64,000 nucleotides of DNA from positions 2,728,001 through 2,792,000 of the forward strand of contig AP031437.1 of the NCBI GenBank assembly GCA_042854365.1. The letters are read 5' to 3'. Below are positions 9,388-18,873 of the stretch, piece after piece; the first letter of the stretch is position 1; each line of letters starts with the position of its first letter. The translations under genes were made by a program, and so were the position numbers. Under the pieces are notes generated by a model, which saw nothing but the letters and a program-made list of their open reading frames with translations, had not been told where the DNA came from and ran no database searches. The stretch comes from Anaeromassilibacillus sp001305115 (GTDB lineage: Bacteria > Bacillota > Clostridia > Oscillospirales > Acutalibacteraceae).

Positions 9388-11589
9388 TTACGGTGCCGCC
9401 GGTTGGCTCACGGTCTGCTGGGTTTCCCCTTTGTCCTCTAAGAGAGTGATGTTCACATCCCGGCTCTGTCCATTGCCCCCGTTCTGAGATGGCTGGTACA
9501 GCGTCACCGTAATCTCTTCTCCGGGTTTATGGCGGCCTAAAACAGCATACAGATCTTCCATATTCTCAATCGTATCGCCGTCTGCCTTCGTGATAATATC
9601 TCCCACAGCAGCTCCTACTGTCGCAAAACTGCTCTCTGGGTCAATCGCAATGATTCGGACACCACTGGGCAAACCAGCCAGCTGCGCTTGCATCCCCGCA
9701 ACATTTCCAGCTGTAATGCCCAGACGCGCGCGGCCACTGACATAGCCACGGGAAATCAGGTCATCAATGATGGACTTCGCATGACTGACCGGTATTGCAA
9801 ACCCCATGCCTTCATAACCAGTGGAAATAATTTTGTTGGAATTGATACCAATCACCTGGCCATACATATTGACCAGCGGGCCTCCGGAATTGCCGGGATT
9901 GATTGCCGCGTCTGTCTGAATATACGTCATGCCATTGTCACTGTTGGACTTCAGCGTGCGGTTCAAAGCGGAAATATACCCACCTGTCAGTGTACTGGCG
10001 AAATCCAAACCGCCTGGATTTCCAATTGCCAGCACCTCATCGCCAATTTCCATCTGATCAACATCACCAAATACTGCAGGTTTTAGACCATCCGCTTCAA
10101 TTTTTAAGATGGCTAGATCGGAAGTTTTATCATACCCCACGACCACCGCATCATATTCCGTCTCATCCTCATGCAGAATGACCGAAACATTGTAATCTTT
10201 GGAATATTCCACCACATGCGCATTGGTAATGATATAACCACTCTTTGTCGCAACAATCCCAGAACCTTGGCTGAGCAGACCGGTCCCGTCGTCCGCAGAG
10301 GTTTCTACGCCGACTACACTCTCTACAACCTGGCGATAGACCTCTTTCGCGCTCATCCCGTCTCCTTCTGGGCGGGGCTCAATCACCATGCCAGCATTGT
10401 CCGGATCTGTCGCATCGTTCTGCGGTGGAGTATTCTCGCCTCCCTCTGGGGAGGTTCCCTCCTCTGGCACAGGTTGACTATAAGATGGGCTTTCACTTTC
10501 TGCCGTTCCTCCCTGCTCCATCTGGCGCACCGCTGTATTAATACTCACTACGCAAAAAGCCACTAAAAAAAGACCTGTTAAAATGCCGAGAAACCACAGG
10601 AACGCTTTTAATCCACCACTCATCTTACGACGCGGTTCCTCGGGGTTCGATCCCGGCTGTCCTTCCTGGGGCGGCTGTGGCGGCATGGCCCCACCAACTG
10701 GCGGTTGGCCTGGCTGCTGATGATAGTTCCAGTATGCTGGTTGTTGTGGATATGGCGGTTGGTACGGCGCCTGCGGATTCGGGTAGGAACCGTAGTAGGG
10801 TTGGGGTTGTCCATAGGGGGCATTGGGCGCTACATAGGGGTTTTGGTACTGCCCGTATTGCTGATAGGGATTTGCATACGGCGGCATGGGATGTCCTTGC
10901 TGTGGGGGAACACCCGCCGGCCCTTGGTGCGAGCCAGCCGGCGCCTGTACCGGTTCATACGAATTCGGTGCGTCCTTGGAACGATCTCCCTCTTTTTCCA
11001 AATGAATTTTTGGCGGTATTTCCGTCCCATTGGAGGACTGTTCCTGTATCTTTTCCCGATCGGACGGTTCTTCCGGATTCATGGCAGGCGCGGAATCGTT
11101 CTTCCTGCTTGCCTGCGATTCTACCGTTTTGGTTTCATCGCGTCCCGTTTCTTCCCCCTGGAAAAGCGAAGAATCCTTTCCCATTGTCTGCCCGTCCGGA
11201 ATTTCTTCCCCGAAATCTCTGGAATCTGTTCCGAATGCCGCTGCTTGGATCTCCGATTTATCGGAAAAACCCGCAGGCAAATCCTCTACCGGGGCTATGT
11301 TTTGAGAAAAACGTTCCGGAATGGGCGTGTCCGAAACCGGCTCTTCCACCATTCCCTTTTCATCTGCCGGTGCTCCACTGTCTGGCAGCAGATCGGAGGA
11401 GGTTGTCTCTCGTGGCGTTTGGGCTATGTCCTCCCCAGATTGCTGAGCAGTTATTGCGGCAGGCTCTTCCCCTGAAAATTCCTTTGTTTTCATCGCTGGT
11501 TCTTCGGAGGTAGGGGATGGCACAGGAACCTCTGACGTGGGAGGCTCAACACCCATTCCAGATTCCCGGTTCCAATCGGTATCGCTCAT
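9388..11589 (-). CDS. htrA: Membrane-anchored HtrA/DegP-type serine protease
   Basis: A 733-residue quality-control protease. Residues 1-320 form an unusually long cytoplasmic tail: acidic to about 200, then Pro/Tyr/Gln-rich. One membrane helix follows (about 325-352), then an extracellular trypsin-like domain with His458 in ITNAHVV, Asp491 in SDLAILKI and Ser568 in PGNSGGPL, and one PDZ domain to the C-terminus. The family usually has 350-500 residues, so the tail is the oddity. Its start overlaps the sensor kinase stop by 4 bases (ATGA), placing it in one operon with a two-component system, as in the CssRS-HtrA secretion-stress arrangement of Bacillus; that role here is inferred. Confidence 0.93.
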   Translation of the reverse strand: MSDTDWNRESGMGVEPPTSEVPVPSPTSEEPAMKTKEFSGEEPAAITAQQSGEDIAQTPRETTSSDLLPDSGAPADEKGMVEEPVSDTPIPERFSQNIAPVEDLPAGFSDKSEIQAAAFGTDSRDFGEEIPDGQTMGKDSSLFQGEETGRDETKTVESQASRKNDSAPAMNPEEPSDREKIQEQSSNGTEIPPKIHLEKEGDRSKDAPNSYEPVQAPAGSHQGPAGVPPQQGHPMPPYANPYQQYGQYQNPYVAPNAPYGQPQPYYGSYPNPQAPYQPPYPQQPAYWNYHQQPGQPPVGGAMPPQPPQEGQPGSNPEEPRRKMSGGLKAFLWFLGILTGLFLVAFCVVSINTAVRQMEQGGTAESESPSYSQPVPEEGTSPEGGENTPPQNDATDPDNAGMVIEPRPEGDGMSAKEVYRQVVESVVGVETSADDGTGLLSQGSGIVATKSGYIITNAHVVEYSKDYNVSVILHEDETEYDAVVVGYDKTSDLAILKIEADGLKPAVFGDVDQMEIGDEVLAIGNPGGLDFASTLTGGYISALNRTLKSNSDNGMTYIQTDAAINPGNSGGPLVNMYGQVIGINSNKIISTGYEGMGFAIPVSHAKSIIDDLISRGYVSGRARLGITAGNVAGMQAQLAGLPSGVRIIAIDPESSFATVGAAVGDIITKADGDTIENMEDLYAVLGRHKPGEEITVTLYQPSQNGGNGQSRDVNITLLEDKGETQQTVSQPAAP

Positions 11590-13097
11590 AATTTCTCCTC
11601 CTTTTTGTCCTTTGCAAGATCCTTTTCCTTTTTACCGGCTTTTAGCTTTGGCTCTTCATGCTTTGGAATCCAAAACTCAAATTGGCAGTATTCATTTTCA
11701 ACGCTCTGCACAGTGATCTCTCCGCCGTGCAACTTAATAATCGTCCGCACAATATAAAGCCCCAATCCCATGCCATTTTTATCCTGGCTGCGGGATTTAT
11801 CGGTTTTATAGAAGCGGTCAAAAATCAGCGCAATCTCATCCGCTGGGATGCCAGCGCCGCTGTTCTTAATTGCAACAGAGGTTCTATCCGGCAGGTCTTG
11901 AATCGTCAACTGAATATATCCGCCCTCATTGGTAAACTTTACGGCATTTTCAATTAAATTATATACAACCTGATGCAACATATCCGGATCGCCATCTACA
12001 TAGAGGCTTTCCGCATTTTCCAATCCCAATACCTGTATCCTTTTTTGTTCGATGCTTTTTTCGAAGGAGAGCAACGCCACAAAAATAGTGTTGGTCAGGT
12101 CAAAACGAGCCATATGCAGCCGCAACTCGCCGCTGTCAATCCGCGAAAGATCCAGCATAGTGCGCACCAAACGGGATAGTCGCTTGACCTCCTGGGAGAC
12201 AATTTGTAAATAATGCGATTGTTTCTCAGGCGGGATCGTTCCATCCAAAATACCGTCGATAAAACCAGCGATCGTGGTCATGGGCGTTTTCAGCTCGTGG
12301 GAAACATTCGCAATAAAATTCCGGCGGACACTTTCGCTGCTGGCCAATGACGAAGCCATATTGTTGAAAGCCAGCGCCAGCTGGCCGACCTCATCCTGAC
12401 TGGTCACCGGTACACGCACGCTAAAATTTCCCTCTCCAAAGCTTCTGGCTGCCAACGCCATATCGCGCAGGGGACGTACAAGTTTATAAGAAAACATCCA
12501 ACTGATGCAAAACGCCACCAAAAAAGCGGCAACCGCTGCCAAAAGGAACATCTTCATCAGTTCGTTGCGGTATTCGTTAAAGGAACGGGCGCTACATGCT
12601 GTAAAAACCGCTCCAATGGTTGTACGCGTTCCATCCAAATTGGAAATCCGGATCGGTACCCCCACCACATAGTACGGCGAGTTATAAATACCATCCACGG
12701 TTCCTTGGCCACTGTAGGGACCCATCAAGGCTTTATCCATCGTTTTTCGGGTAAACGTCGTCTCGTTTACAGTACCGCCGCTGCCAAATGCGCTCAACAC
12801 CCATTCCCCGGCCCGATTGGTTACGTAAATATCCGCATCCATATTCTCAGAAAATGCATTCATAAAGGACTGCATTCGTTCCGTATCCAAAAGGATATAA
12901 TTATCCCCCTGCACGGGGGTCGCACTTGCAGCGGCAATCCCCGCTATGCTCTCTGCATTGCGCCGGAGCAGGTCCTGTTTTTCATCCTGCCAATAGGATT
13001 TGATAAATACCAACATCACCAAACCCAACAGGAAGAAGCTAATCAGGATGATCGCCAGCGTGACCCGCAAATATTTTTTAAACAGCGTTTTCTGCAT
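11586..13097 (-). CDS. Sensor histidine kinase
   Basis: A 503-residue membrane kinase. A first helix (about 12-35) is followed by an extracellular sensing region of about 150 residues, a second helix (about 185-205), a HAMP linker (KLVRPLRDMALAARSF), the HisKA box with phospho-acceptor His in NVSHELKTPMTT, and a HATPase_c domain with N box (VVYNLIENAVKFT), G1 (IKNSGAGIPADEI) and G2 (NGMGLGLYIV). The C-terminus is Lys-rich. I take ATG 13097, with GGAG upstream, over a TTG at 13112. It lies 36 bases after the response regulator and overlaps htrA by 4 bases. The sensed signal may be misfolded secreted protein (inference). Confidence 0.92.
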   Translation of the reverse strand: MQKTLFKKYLRVTLAIILISFFLLGLVMLVFIKSYWQDEKQDLLRRNAESIAGIAAASATPVQGDNYILLDTERMQSFMNAFSENMDADIYVTNRAGEWVLSAFGSGGTVNETTFTRKTMDKALMGPYSGQGTVDGIYNSPYYVVGVPIRISNLDGTRTTIGAVFTACSARSFNEYRNELMKMFLLAAVAAFLVAFCISWMFSYKLVRPLRDMALAARSFGEGNFSVRVPVTSQDEVGQLALAFNNMASSLASSESVRRNFIANVSHELKTPMTTIAGFIDGILDGTIPPEKQSHYLQIVSQEVKRLSRLVRTMLDLSRIDSGELRLHMARFDLTNTIFVALLSFEKSIEQKRIQVLGLENAESLYVDGDPDMLHQVVYNLIENAVKFTNEGGYIQLTIQDLPDRTSVAIKNSGAGIPADEIALIFDRFYKTDKSRSQDKNGMGLGLYIVRTIIKLHGGEITVQSVENEYCQFEFWIPKHEEPKLKAGKKEKDLAKDKKEEKL

Positions 13098-13133
13098 GCT
13101 TCTTCGCTCCAAGTTCTTTCAGGGAACCCACCC

Positions 13134-13829
13134 TTAATTTGGATCTTTGACCTCAAATTTGTAACCTACGCCCCAGACGGTCTTGAGCGCCCACTGGTCA
13201 GAAACCCCCTCCAACTTTTCGCGCAGGCGTTTGACATGGACGTCCACCGTGCGGCTATCGCCATAATAGTCAAATCCCCACACCTCGTCCAAAAGCTGGT
13301 CGCGTGTAAATACACGGTTGGGGTTGCTCGCCAGGTGATAGATCAATTCCATCTCCTTCGGAGGCGTATCGATCACCTTTCCATTGACTTTCAATTCATA
13401 ATTGGTCAAATTGATGCTGAGTTTATCATATTTAACCTCTTTAATCTGATTTTCATCGCTCTTTCCAAAGCGGCGCAACACCGCCTTGATGCGAGCGACC
13501 ACTTCCTTTGCCTCAAACGGCTTGACTACATAGTCGTCTGCGCCAAGTTCCAAGCCCAGCACCTTGTCAAAGACCTCGCCTTTTGCAGTCAACATAATGA
13601 TTGGACATTGCGATTTCTTTCGAATCTCCCGGCACACCTGCCAGCCATCCAATTCCGGCAGCATGATGTCCAGCATAATGAGATCCGGATTTTCTTGGTC
13701 GAACATCTCTAAGGCTTTCCGCCCATCATTTGCGATCACCACGTCAAAGCCTTCCTTTTCGATATAAAGGCGCAGTAATTCGCAGATATTTTGATCGTCA
13801 TCCACCACTAGGATTTTTCCCGATGCCAT
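13134..13829 (-). CDS. OmpR/PhoB-family response regulator
   Basis: A 231-residue regulator. The receiver domain (about 1-120) has the acidic pair DDD near residue 10, the phosphorylated Asp in LIMLDIMLP (about residue 54), Thr in MLTAKG and Lys in YVVKPF. The C-terminal winged helix ends DSRTVDVHVKRLREKL and TVWGVGYKFE, typical of OmpR/PhoB. ATG 13829 has AGGAGG 9 bases upstream; a TTG one codon earlier is the alternative. It is the first gene of the operon with the sensor kinase and htrA. Confidence 0.95.
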   Translation of the reverse strand: MASGKILVVDDDQNICELLRLYIEKEGFDVVIANDGRKALEMFDQENPDLIMLDIMLPELDGWQVCREIRKKSQCPIIMLTAKGEVFDKVLGLELGADDYVVKPFEAKEVVARIKAVLRRFGKSDENQIKEVKYDKLSINLTNYELKVNGKVIDTPPKEMELIYHLASNPNRVFTRDQLLDEVWGFDYYGDSRTVDVHVKRLREKLEGVSDQWALKTVWGVGYKFEVKDPN

Positions 13830-13952
13830 CAATAACGCCCTCCTTTAGTCACAATGATCCGCAGCCTGTCCATTTCTCTACCGCTCTCGTTTCCCTTTTC
13901 CAACCGACCGCCAGGCTGTACACTAAGAAACATTTTCATAGATTTCTAGTCT

Positions 13953-13981
13953 ATTATAGGATACTCCCCTCTAAAAGTCAT
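13953..13981 (-). promoter_or_regulatory. Putative sigma-A promoter of the RR-HK-htrA operon
   Basis: On the minus strand a perfect TATAAT (plus coordinates 13953-13958) lies 17 bases after ATGACT (13976-13981), a four-of-six match to TTGACA. It would give a 5' leader of about 115 bases before the regulator's ATG. Confidence 0.5.
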
Positions 13982-14104
13982 GAATATTTTATAAATTCCC
14001 GATTGGTCCATAGAATCTACACAACGGATACGCCAGAACGTACTTCTTCCGCTTTACTACCATTTTTCTCTATGGATATCCATTTCTTTCTCAGAAAAAA
14101 TCCA

Positions 14105-14142
14105 TAAAAATAGGGGACCGCGCATCCTCTATGGGTGCGCGG
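14105..14142 (-). terminator. Terminator after the condensation-domain gene
   Basis: CCGCGCA and TGCGCGG pair across an 11-base loop. On the minus strand the stem is followed by TCCCCTATTTTT. It lies about 20 bases after the stop of the gene at 14163. Confidence 0.5.
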
Positions 14143-14162
14143 CCACGCCATCTCCATATCTC

Positions 14163-15548
14163 TTACACAGTGCGCAAAATTTCATCGATCGTCATATCGG
14201 GGTTTTCCACGCCCATAAAGAGGATCTTCATCAGATAATAATACATCAGCTCCACATCGTGCGGCGACAATTCCGCCATTTGATATTTGAAGTAGAACTG
14301 CAACCCCAAATCGCTGGCACTGTGCATGACGGTCAGATACACCTTTTGAATGGCTGTCCCATTGGTAAGCCACTCGGTTTTAAATGGAATCCCGTGCAAC
14401 TGTTCGTTCTGTAGACGCAGTGGCAGAGGTTGGTAGGTCAATGCCACCGAATCATAGGTCGTATTCTTCGGCGGATGATAACACGCCTGAAACATTCGGT
14501 TGACCTCCAACGGGTCAAAGTCGACATGCCGGTAGATGCTGTTCTGCAGGTCTTGAATCATGCGCACACCGTCTAAAAATTCCGTTTCGGGTTCCAGAAT
14601 GGTCCGGCAGGGGAAACAGTGGGTCCGTGTCCCGCCGGATGTTTTATTGAGTAACGTGGAGCGCCTTGAGACATAATTTCGAATGGTAACATCTTTTTCT
14701 CCGTCATTCATTTTGGACAGATAGGTCCGCAATCCCATCAGCAGCAGATTGGTCATCGAAATTTCATTTTCCATACAGTAATCCATCAGGCGGCGTGTCG
14801 GCTCTGGTTCCAGGTGGTAAATCGCCCGGCCTACGCGCAGGTCGTCCATCTCCCGATCCGCAGCGCGCAACAGTGGATTTCCATACTTTTTCCGGCAGGC
14901 TTCTAGCTTCCAACGCCCCGTGACGTCCGTATAGATCGGTTCTCCGATGGCCACTTGCTCTTCCCAGAAGGCCCGGTCTTTCGCCGTTCGGGATGCGTTG
15001 TCCTCTTTGGCAAGGTCCTTTTCCAAAGCCAGGTGATACAGCGGCGGGTCCTCCGGCATGGGAGCGCCATAGGCAAAGTGGCAATATAACCCCATAATGT
15101 CGTTAATCATCAGGATCATTCCGGTGGAATCTGTCAGGCGATGATCAATTCGCAGATAAATTCCATTGTACCCATCCGGCATTGCCACCATAATAAATTC
15201 GTTCATCGGTGAATCCACCTGCTCAAAAGGTTGACTGGACCATTCCTCCAACGTTGCGTTGATTTCCTCCTCCGTTTTTCCCCGGAAGTCCACCAAACGG
15301 ATGTCGCGCGGGTCATAGGAAGCAAAGTATTGGAATACCTTTCCATGTTCATCTCGGGCGGTAAAACGGATACGTAGGGATTCCTGCCGCGCATATTCCA
15401 TCTGGATACAGTGTTTCAATAAGCCAAAATCCACCCCGGCCCGAATGGTCATGCAGACACAAATGTTTACCTCCTGCGGACGGTTATACTCCAGGATCTT
15501 ATGATCTTGTAACCTCTCGGCTGCACATAACGGATAAAAGTGTTTCAT
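14163..15548 (-). CDS. Stand-alone condensation-domain (acyltransferase-like) protein
   Basis: A 461-residue protein of the chloramphenicol acetyltransferase / NRPS condensation fold. The active-site motif HHxxxDG appears as DHRLTDS at residues 135-141: the catalytic second His and the Asp are kept, the first His is Asp and the Gly is Ser. SPMNEFIMVAM before it and SMTNLLLMGLRTYL after it match conserved blocks of the family. No adenylation, carrier or thioesterase domain is fused or adjacent, so it probably acts on a free or CoA-bound acyl donor. The substrate is unknown. It is transcribed alone between the htrA operon and the repeats; ATG 15548 follows GGAATCG, a modest ribosome site. Confidence 0.75.
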   Translation of the reverse strand: MKHFYPLCAAERLQDHKILEYNRPQEVNICVCMTIRAGVDFGLLKHCIQMEYARQESLRIRFTARDEHGKVFQYFASYDPRDIRLVDFRGKTEEEINATLEEWSSQPFEQVDSPMNEFIMVAMPDGYNGIYLRIDHRLTDSTGMILMINDIMGLYCHFAYGAPMPEDPPLYHLALEKDLAKEDNASRTAKDRAFWEEQVAIGEPIYTDVTGRWKLEACRKKYGNPLLRAADREMDDLRVGRAIYHLEPEPTRRLMDYCMENEISMTNLLLMGLRTYLSKMNDGEKDVTIRNYVSRRSTLLNKTSGGTRTHCFPCRTILEPETEFLDGVRMIQDLQNSIYRHVDFDPLEVNRMFQACYHPPKNTTYDSVALTYQPLPLRLQNEQLHGIPFKTEWLTNGTAIQKVYLTVMHSASDLGLQFYFKYQMAELSPHDVELMYYYLMKILFMGVENPDMTIDEILRTV

Positions 15549-15766
15549 AACGATTCCTCTTTTCTTTGCCTTTCAAATGTCTTCCCCAACTTTTTACAAT
15601 GGATGTTTCCCATATTTGGAAACCTGTTATTTCTATTTTACCACATAAATGTCAAAAAGCCAATGCGCATGTTTCCCATGAAAAAGGCGAATTTTCGGAT
15701 ATTTTCTCGAACTACAAGAAGCTCAACCAACTTATATTCACTCTGAAATAAGGAAAACGCTATCTC
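15549..15766. other. AT-rich promoter region of the condensation-domain gene
   Basis: An AT-rich, non-coding stretch upstream of the minus-strand gene. I see no supportable gene or hairpin in it. It runs straight into the first copy of the tandem repeat. Confidence 0.45.
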
Positions 15767-16434
15767 GGAGTTTTATACACATCCGCCTTAGAATCAGTAA
15801 AACCGTTTTCTTTGCTGTTCCTGGTAGCCCTGCGACGTGCTGTAGAACCAGCCCATTTCATCCCTATCAGACCAAGTCTATTCCCAACTAAATGAGCAAC
15901 TCGTTTGAAAGCCTTTCTCTCTGTTTTGTTTTAGATTTGCAACGATTCCATGAAAACGGGTTCACCTCCCTTTCATCAACCTATTGCTTGGAGTTTTATA
16001 CACGTCCGCCTTAGAATCAGTAAAACCGTTTTCTTTGCTGCTCCTGGTAGCCCTGCGACGTACTGTAGAACCATCCCGTTTCATTCTTATCAGCCTAAGC
16101 CTATTCCCACTAAATGAGCAACTCGATTAAAAGCTTTTCTCTCTGTTTTGTTTTAGATTTGCAACGATTCCATGAAAACGGGTTTACTCCCTTTTTGTCA
16201 ACCTATTGCTCGGAGTTTTATACACGTCCGCCTTAGAATCAGTAAAACCGTTTTCTTTGCTACTCCCGGTAACCCTGCGACGTACTGTAGAACCAGCCCC
16301 TTTCATCCCTATCAGCCTAAGCCTATTCCCAACTAAATGAGCAACTCGTTTGAAAGCCTTTCTCTCTGCTTTGTTTTAAATTTGCAACGATTCCATGAAA
16401 ACGGGTTCACCTCCCTTTCATCAACCTATTGCTA
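15767..16434. repeat. Three tandem copies of a ~222-bp intergenic repeat
   Basis: Units begin GGAGTTTTATACAC at 15767, 15990 and 16212 (periods 223 and 222) and the last ends near 16434. Copies differ at scattered bases. Each carries near-terminal inverted sequences, GTAAAACCGTTTTC near the left and GAAAACGGGTTYAC near the right, about 155 bases apart. On the minus strand each has a GGGAG-type ribosome-like site before TTCATGGAATCG, and a 33-35-codon frame whose 3' half (ENGFTDSKADVYKTP) is identical, while differences in the 5' half are mostly non-synonymous. I read it as a non-coding mobile or structured repeat rather than a gene family. Confidence 0.8.
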
Positions 16435-17115
16435 CAGATACGACTATAGGGACATTGTAAAATCTTATTCCAAGTCTTGTTTCAGATTTACAATCATTCG
16501 ATAAAAACCGGTATAGTCGTTCGCCGGATTTTTCTGTATTCGATATAGGAAAATCTGGCAATCCACATTACAAAACCGGCGTTGAAAATACGCTTGTCCG
16601 CGCTTTTTCACCATTTTGCAGGTAAGTTTGATTGTTTTTGACGAACCAGATGAAATCCACTTCGCCGAACAACCGGCCACGTAAAAAGACATGTCCAGAT
16701 AGCTAGCGCCGCAAATGAAACGATGTGTTCCTGTTCCTTTTCTAACGAGCTGAAAACGCTCCTTTCACGATATGGATTTCTGATTTAGGAACATCTGGCT
16801 CCGCCGAAAATCAAACAGCAATCTTTTGAAGTTTAAAACCTTGGTTGATGGCAAATTCCAAGGCTGGTATAATAGGACCGATAGACAAGTGCAAACAAAG
16901 GAACACCCGGGCAGTATACCGGGACGCGCTGTCCGAAATCGCTGTCTCATCGGCAAGAAACTCTTCGCTGATACCGGAATGCGCTGTCCGAAACAGTCAT
17001 CAAGAGGTCTGAAAACGGCAAAACAGGTTCTCCCCTTGGGGGACAATCTTTGAGAATGCTGCCCAAAAGATGCACGAGCAGGTTGAACAGATACCCTATC
17101 TGCGGAGGAAAGATA
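16435..17115. other. Intergenic region with a decayed fourth repeat copy, upstream of the methyltransferase
   Basis: The stretch at about 16475-16515 (TTGTTTCAGATTTACAAT, then CATTCGATAAAAACCGG) resembles the right half of the tandem repeat and looks like a degenerate copy. Further on, ATACCGGrAyGCGCTGTCCGAAA occurs twice, at 16916 and 16971 (55-base spacing), upstream of the methyltransferase. No supportable gene; the minus frames at 16465 and 16765 lack ribosome sites and family features. Confidence 0.5.
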
Positions 17116-18873
17116 ATGCCAACACTGGAATGGATCGGAAAAGATAAAGTTGTAAACCACCACCAGGAAGTGCCGTACCGGGTGCTGGAACGCCAGTACA
17201 GCTACGATGAAGCTGGACAGCACGCCGAGGACAACGGCAGTGAAAACATGATTATCCACGGCGATAATTTAGAAGCGTTAAAGGCCCTGCTGCCTCGGTA
17301 TGAGGGCAAGGTAAAGTGCATCTACATTGATCCTCCCTACAACACCGGCAACGAGGGCTGGGTATACAACGACAACGTCAACGACCCCAAGATCAAAAAG
17401 TGGTTGGGCGAAGTGGTGGGCAAAGAGGGAGAGGACCTTTCCCGCCATGACAAATGGCTGTGCATGATGTATCCCCGCTTGAAGCTGCTGCAAAAGCTGT
17501 TGGCAGAAGACGGAGCTATTTTTATCAGCATTGACGATACCGAATACGCGAATTTAAAGCTGATTTGTGATGAAATCTTTGGAAACAACTGCTTTGTTTC
17601 GAATATTTCATGGCAGCGGACTTATTCAACCCGAAACGATTCCAAAGGGATTGTAAACGAAGTGGAACATCTGCTTGTGTACAGCAAACAACCTGGCTGG
17701 AATCCGAACAAACTGCCCCGTACAGAGGAAATGGATTCCATTTATAAAAATCCCGATAACGATAGGACTTCATGGGCAAGCGATAACCCATTCGCACCAG
17801 GTGCAGCAACACATCAGGGAATGGTATACGCCATTCAACACCCCTTTACTGGAAAGATGCTGTATCCCACCAATGGCCGGTGTTGGACATTTGGACAAGA
17901 ACAGATGCTGGAAATTATGCAAGGTTGGTGTGATTACGAACTGCGTGACCTAAACGATGCAAAGGAGCGCGCCGCCGTCTGCGGCGTACCAGAATCGGAA
18001 GTGCGCGAAGGGGTTCAGGCGATCGTCCTGTCAAAATCTTTGGAAGAATCTGCCGCACAAGCGAAAGAGGTATACCAGCGCGGGCAGTGGCCACGATTCT
18101 TCTTCACCAAAGGTGGAAAAGGTGGTATTCGTCGAAAAACATACCTCGAAAATGTCGGTGGAAAAGTACCTACGAACCTTTGGCCTTATAGCGAAACGGG
18201 CCATACGGATGAAGCAAAAAAAGAAATACTGGCAATTTTCAATGGGAAAGCCACATTCGATACCCCCAAACCGTCTCGGTTCATTGAGCGGATTCTCCAA
18301 ATTGCATCCACCCCAGATTCCATCATTCTCGACTCTTTTGCCGGTTCCGGGACCACCGCACATGCGGTGCTGAATATGAACAAGGCCGACGGCGGTCACC
18401 GCAAATTTATTCTGGTGGAAATGATGGACTACGCCGGCAGCATCACCGCCGAGCGGGTCAAGCGGGTAATTGACGGTTATGGAGAGGATAAAAAGGCCGT
18501 GGAGGGCGCCGGCGGCCAGTTCAGCTATTACGAACTTGGGCCTGTGCTTCTGTTGCCGGACGGCAACCTCAACGAAGAAGTGGGCGCGCAGGAAATCCGG
18601 GAATATGTCTACTATATGGAGACCAAAGAGCCTATGCCCATCGAACAGCCGAAGGACGAGTCCTATTTCATGGGCCTATGCCGCAACACCGCCTATTACT
18701 TCTATTACGAGCGGGAAAGCATCACCACGTTGGACTACGCCTTTTTATCTACAATCCAGACCAAGGCCGAAGGCTATATCATTTATGCCGATCTATGCGC
18801 TATCCCTCTGGAAACACTGCGCAACCACAACATCCTATTTAAAAAAATCCCTCGGGATATTGCACGGCTGTAA
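17116..18873 (+). CDS. mod: Type III-like (Mod) DNA adenine N6-methyltransferase, orphan
   Basis: A 585-residue amino-methyltransferase that should methylate adenine in a short DNA site using S-adenosylmethionine. The catalytic motif DPPYNTGNE is at residues 72-80 and the AdoMet motif LDSFAGSGTTAH at about 405-416, the beta-class order of type III Mod proteins. The long segment between about 170 and 370 would be the target-recognition region. ATG 17116 is chosen because GGAGGAAAGATA precedes it; an upstream in-frame ATG at 17050 has no such site. A type III system needs a res helicase-nuclease gene, and none follows: the next 290 bases are non-coding. It is therefore an orphan enzyme or the remnant of a system. 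Confidence 0.88.
   Translation: MPTLEWIGKDKVVNHHQEVPYRVLERQYSYDEAGQHAEDNGSENMIIHGDNLEALKALLPRYEGKVKCIYIDPPYNTGNEGWVYNDNVNDPKIKKWLGEVVGKEGEDLSRHDKWLCMMYPRLKLLQKLLAEDGAIFISIDDTEYANLKLICDEIFGNNCFVSNISWQRTYSTRNDSKGIVNEVEHLLVYSKQPGWNPNKLPRTEEMDSIYKNPDNDRTSWASDNPFAPGAATHQGMVYAIQHPFTGKMLYPTNGRCWTFGQEQMLEIMQGWCDYELRDLNDAKERAAVCGVPESEVREGVQAIVLSKSLEESAAQAKEVYQRGQWPRFFFTKGGKGGIRRKTYLENVGGKVPTNLWPYSETGHTDEAKKEILAIFNGKATFDTPKPSRFIERILQIASTPDSIILDSFAGSGTTAHAVLNMNKADGGHRKFILVEMMDYAGSITAERVKRVIDGYGEDKKAVEGAGGQFSYYELGPVLLLPDGNLNEEVGAQEIREYVYYMETKEPMPIEQPKDESYFMGLCRNTAYYFYYERESITTLDYAFLSTIQTKAEGYIIYADLCAIPLETLRNHNILFKKIPRDIARL

Noticed and set aside
12705..13712. 335-codon plus-strand frame opposite the kinase and regulator
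   Set aside because: No protein features or start signal; spans two real genes on the other strand.
15767..16434. CRISPR array
   Set aside because: Units are ~222 bp, directly abutting, with no constant short repeat separating variable spacers, and no cas genes nearby.
16765..17259. 164-codon minus-strand frame upstream of mod
   Set aside because: Overlaps the start of mod, has no ribosome site and no recognisable family.
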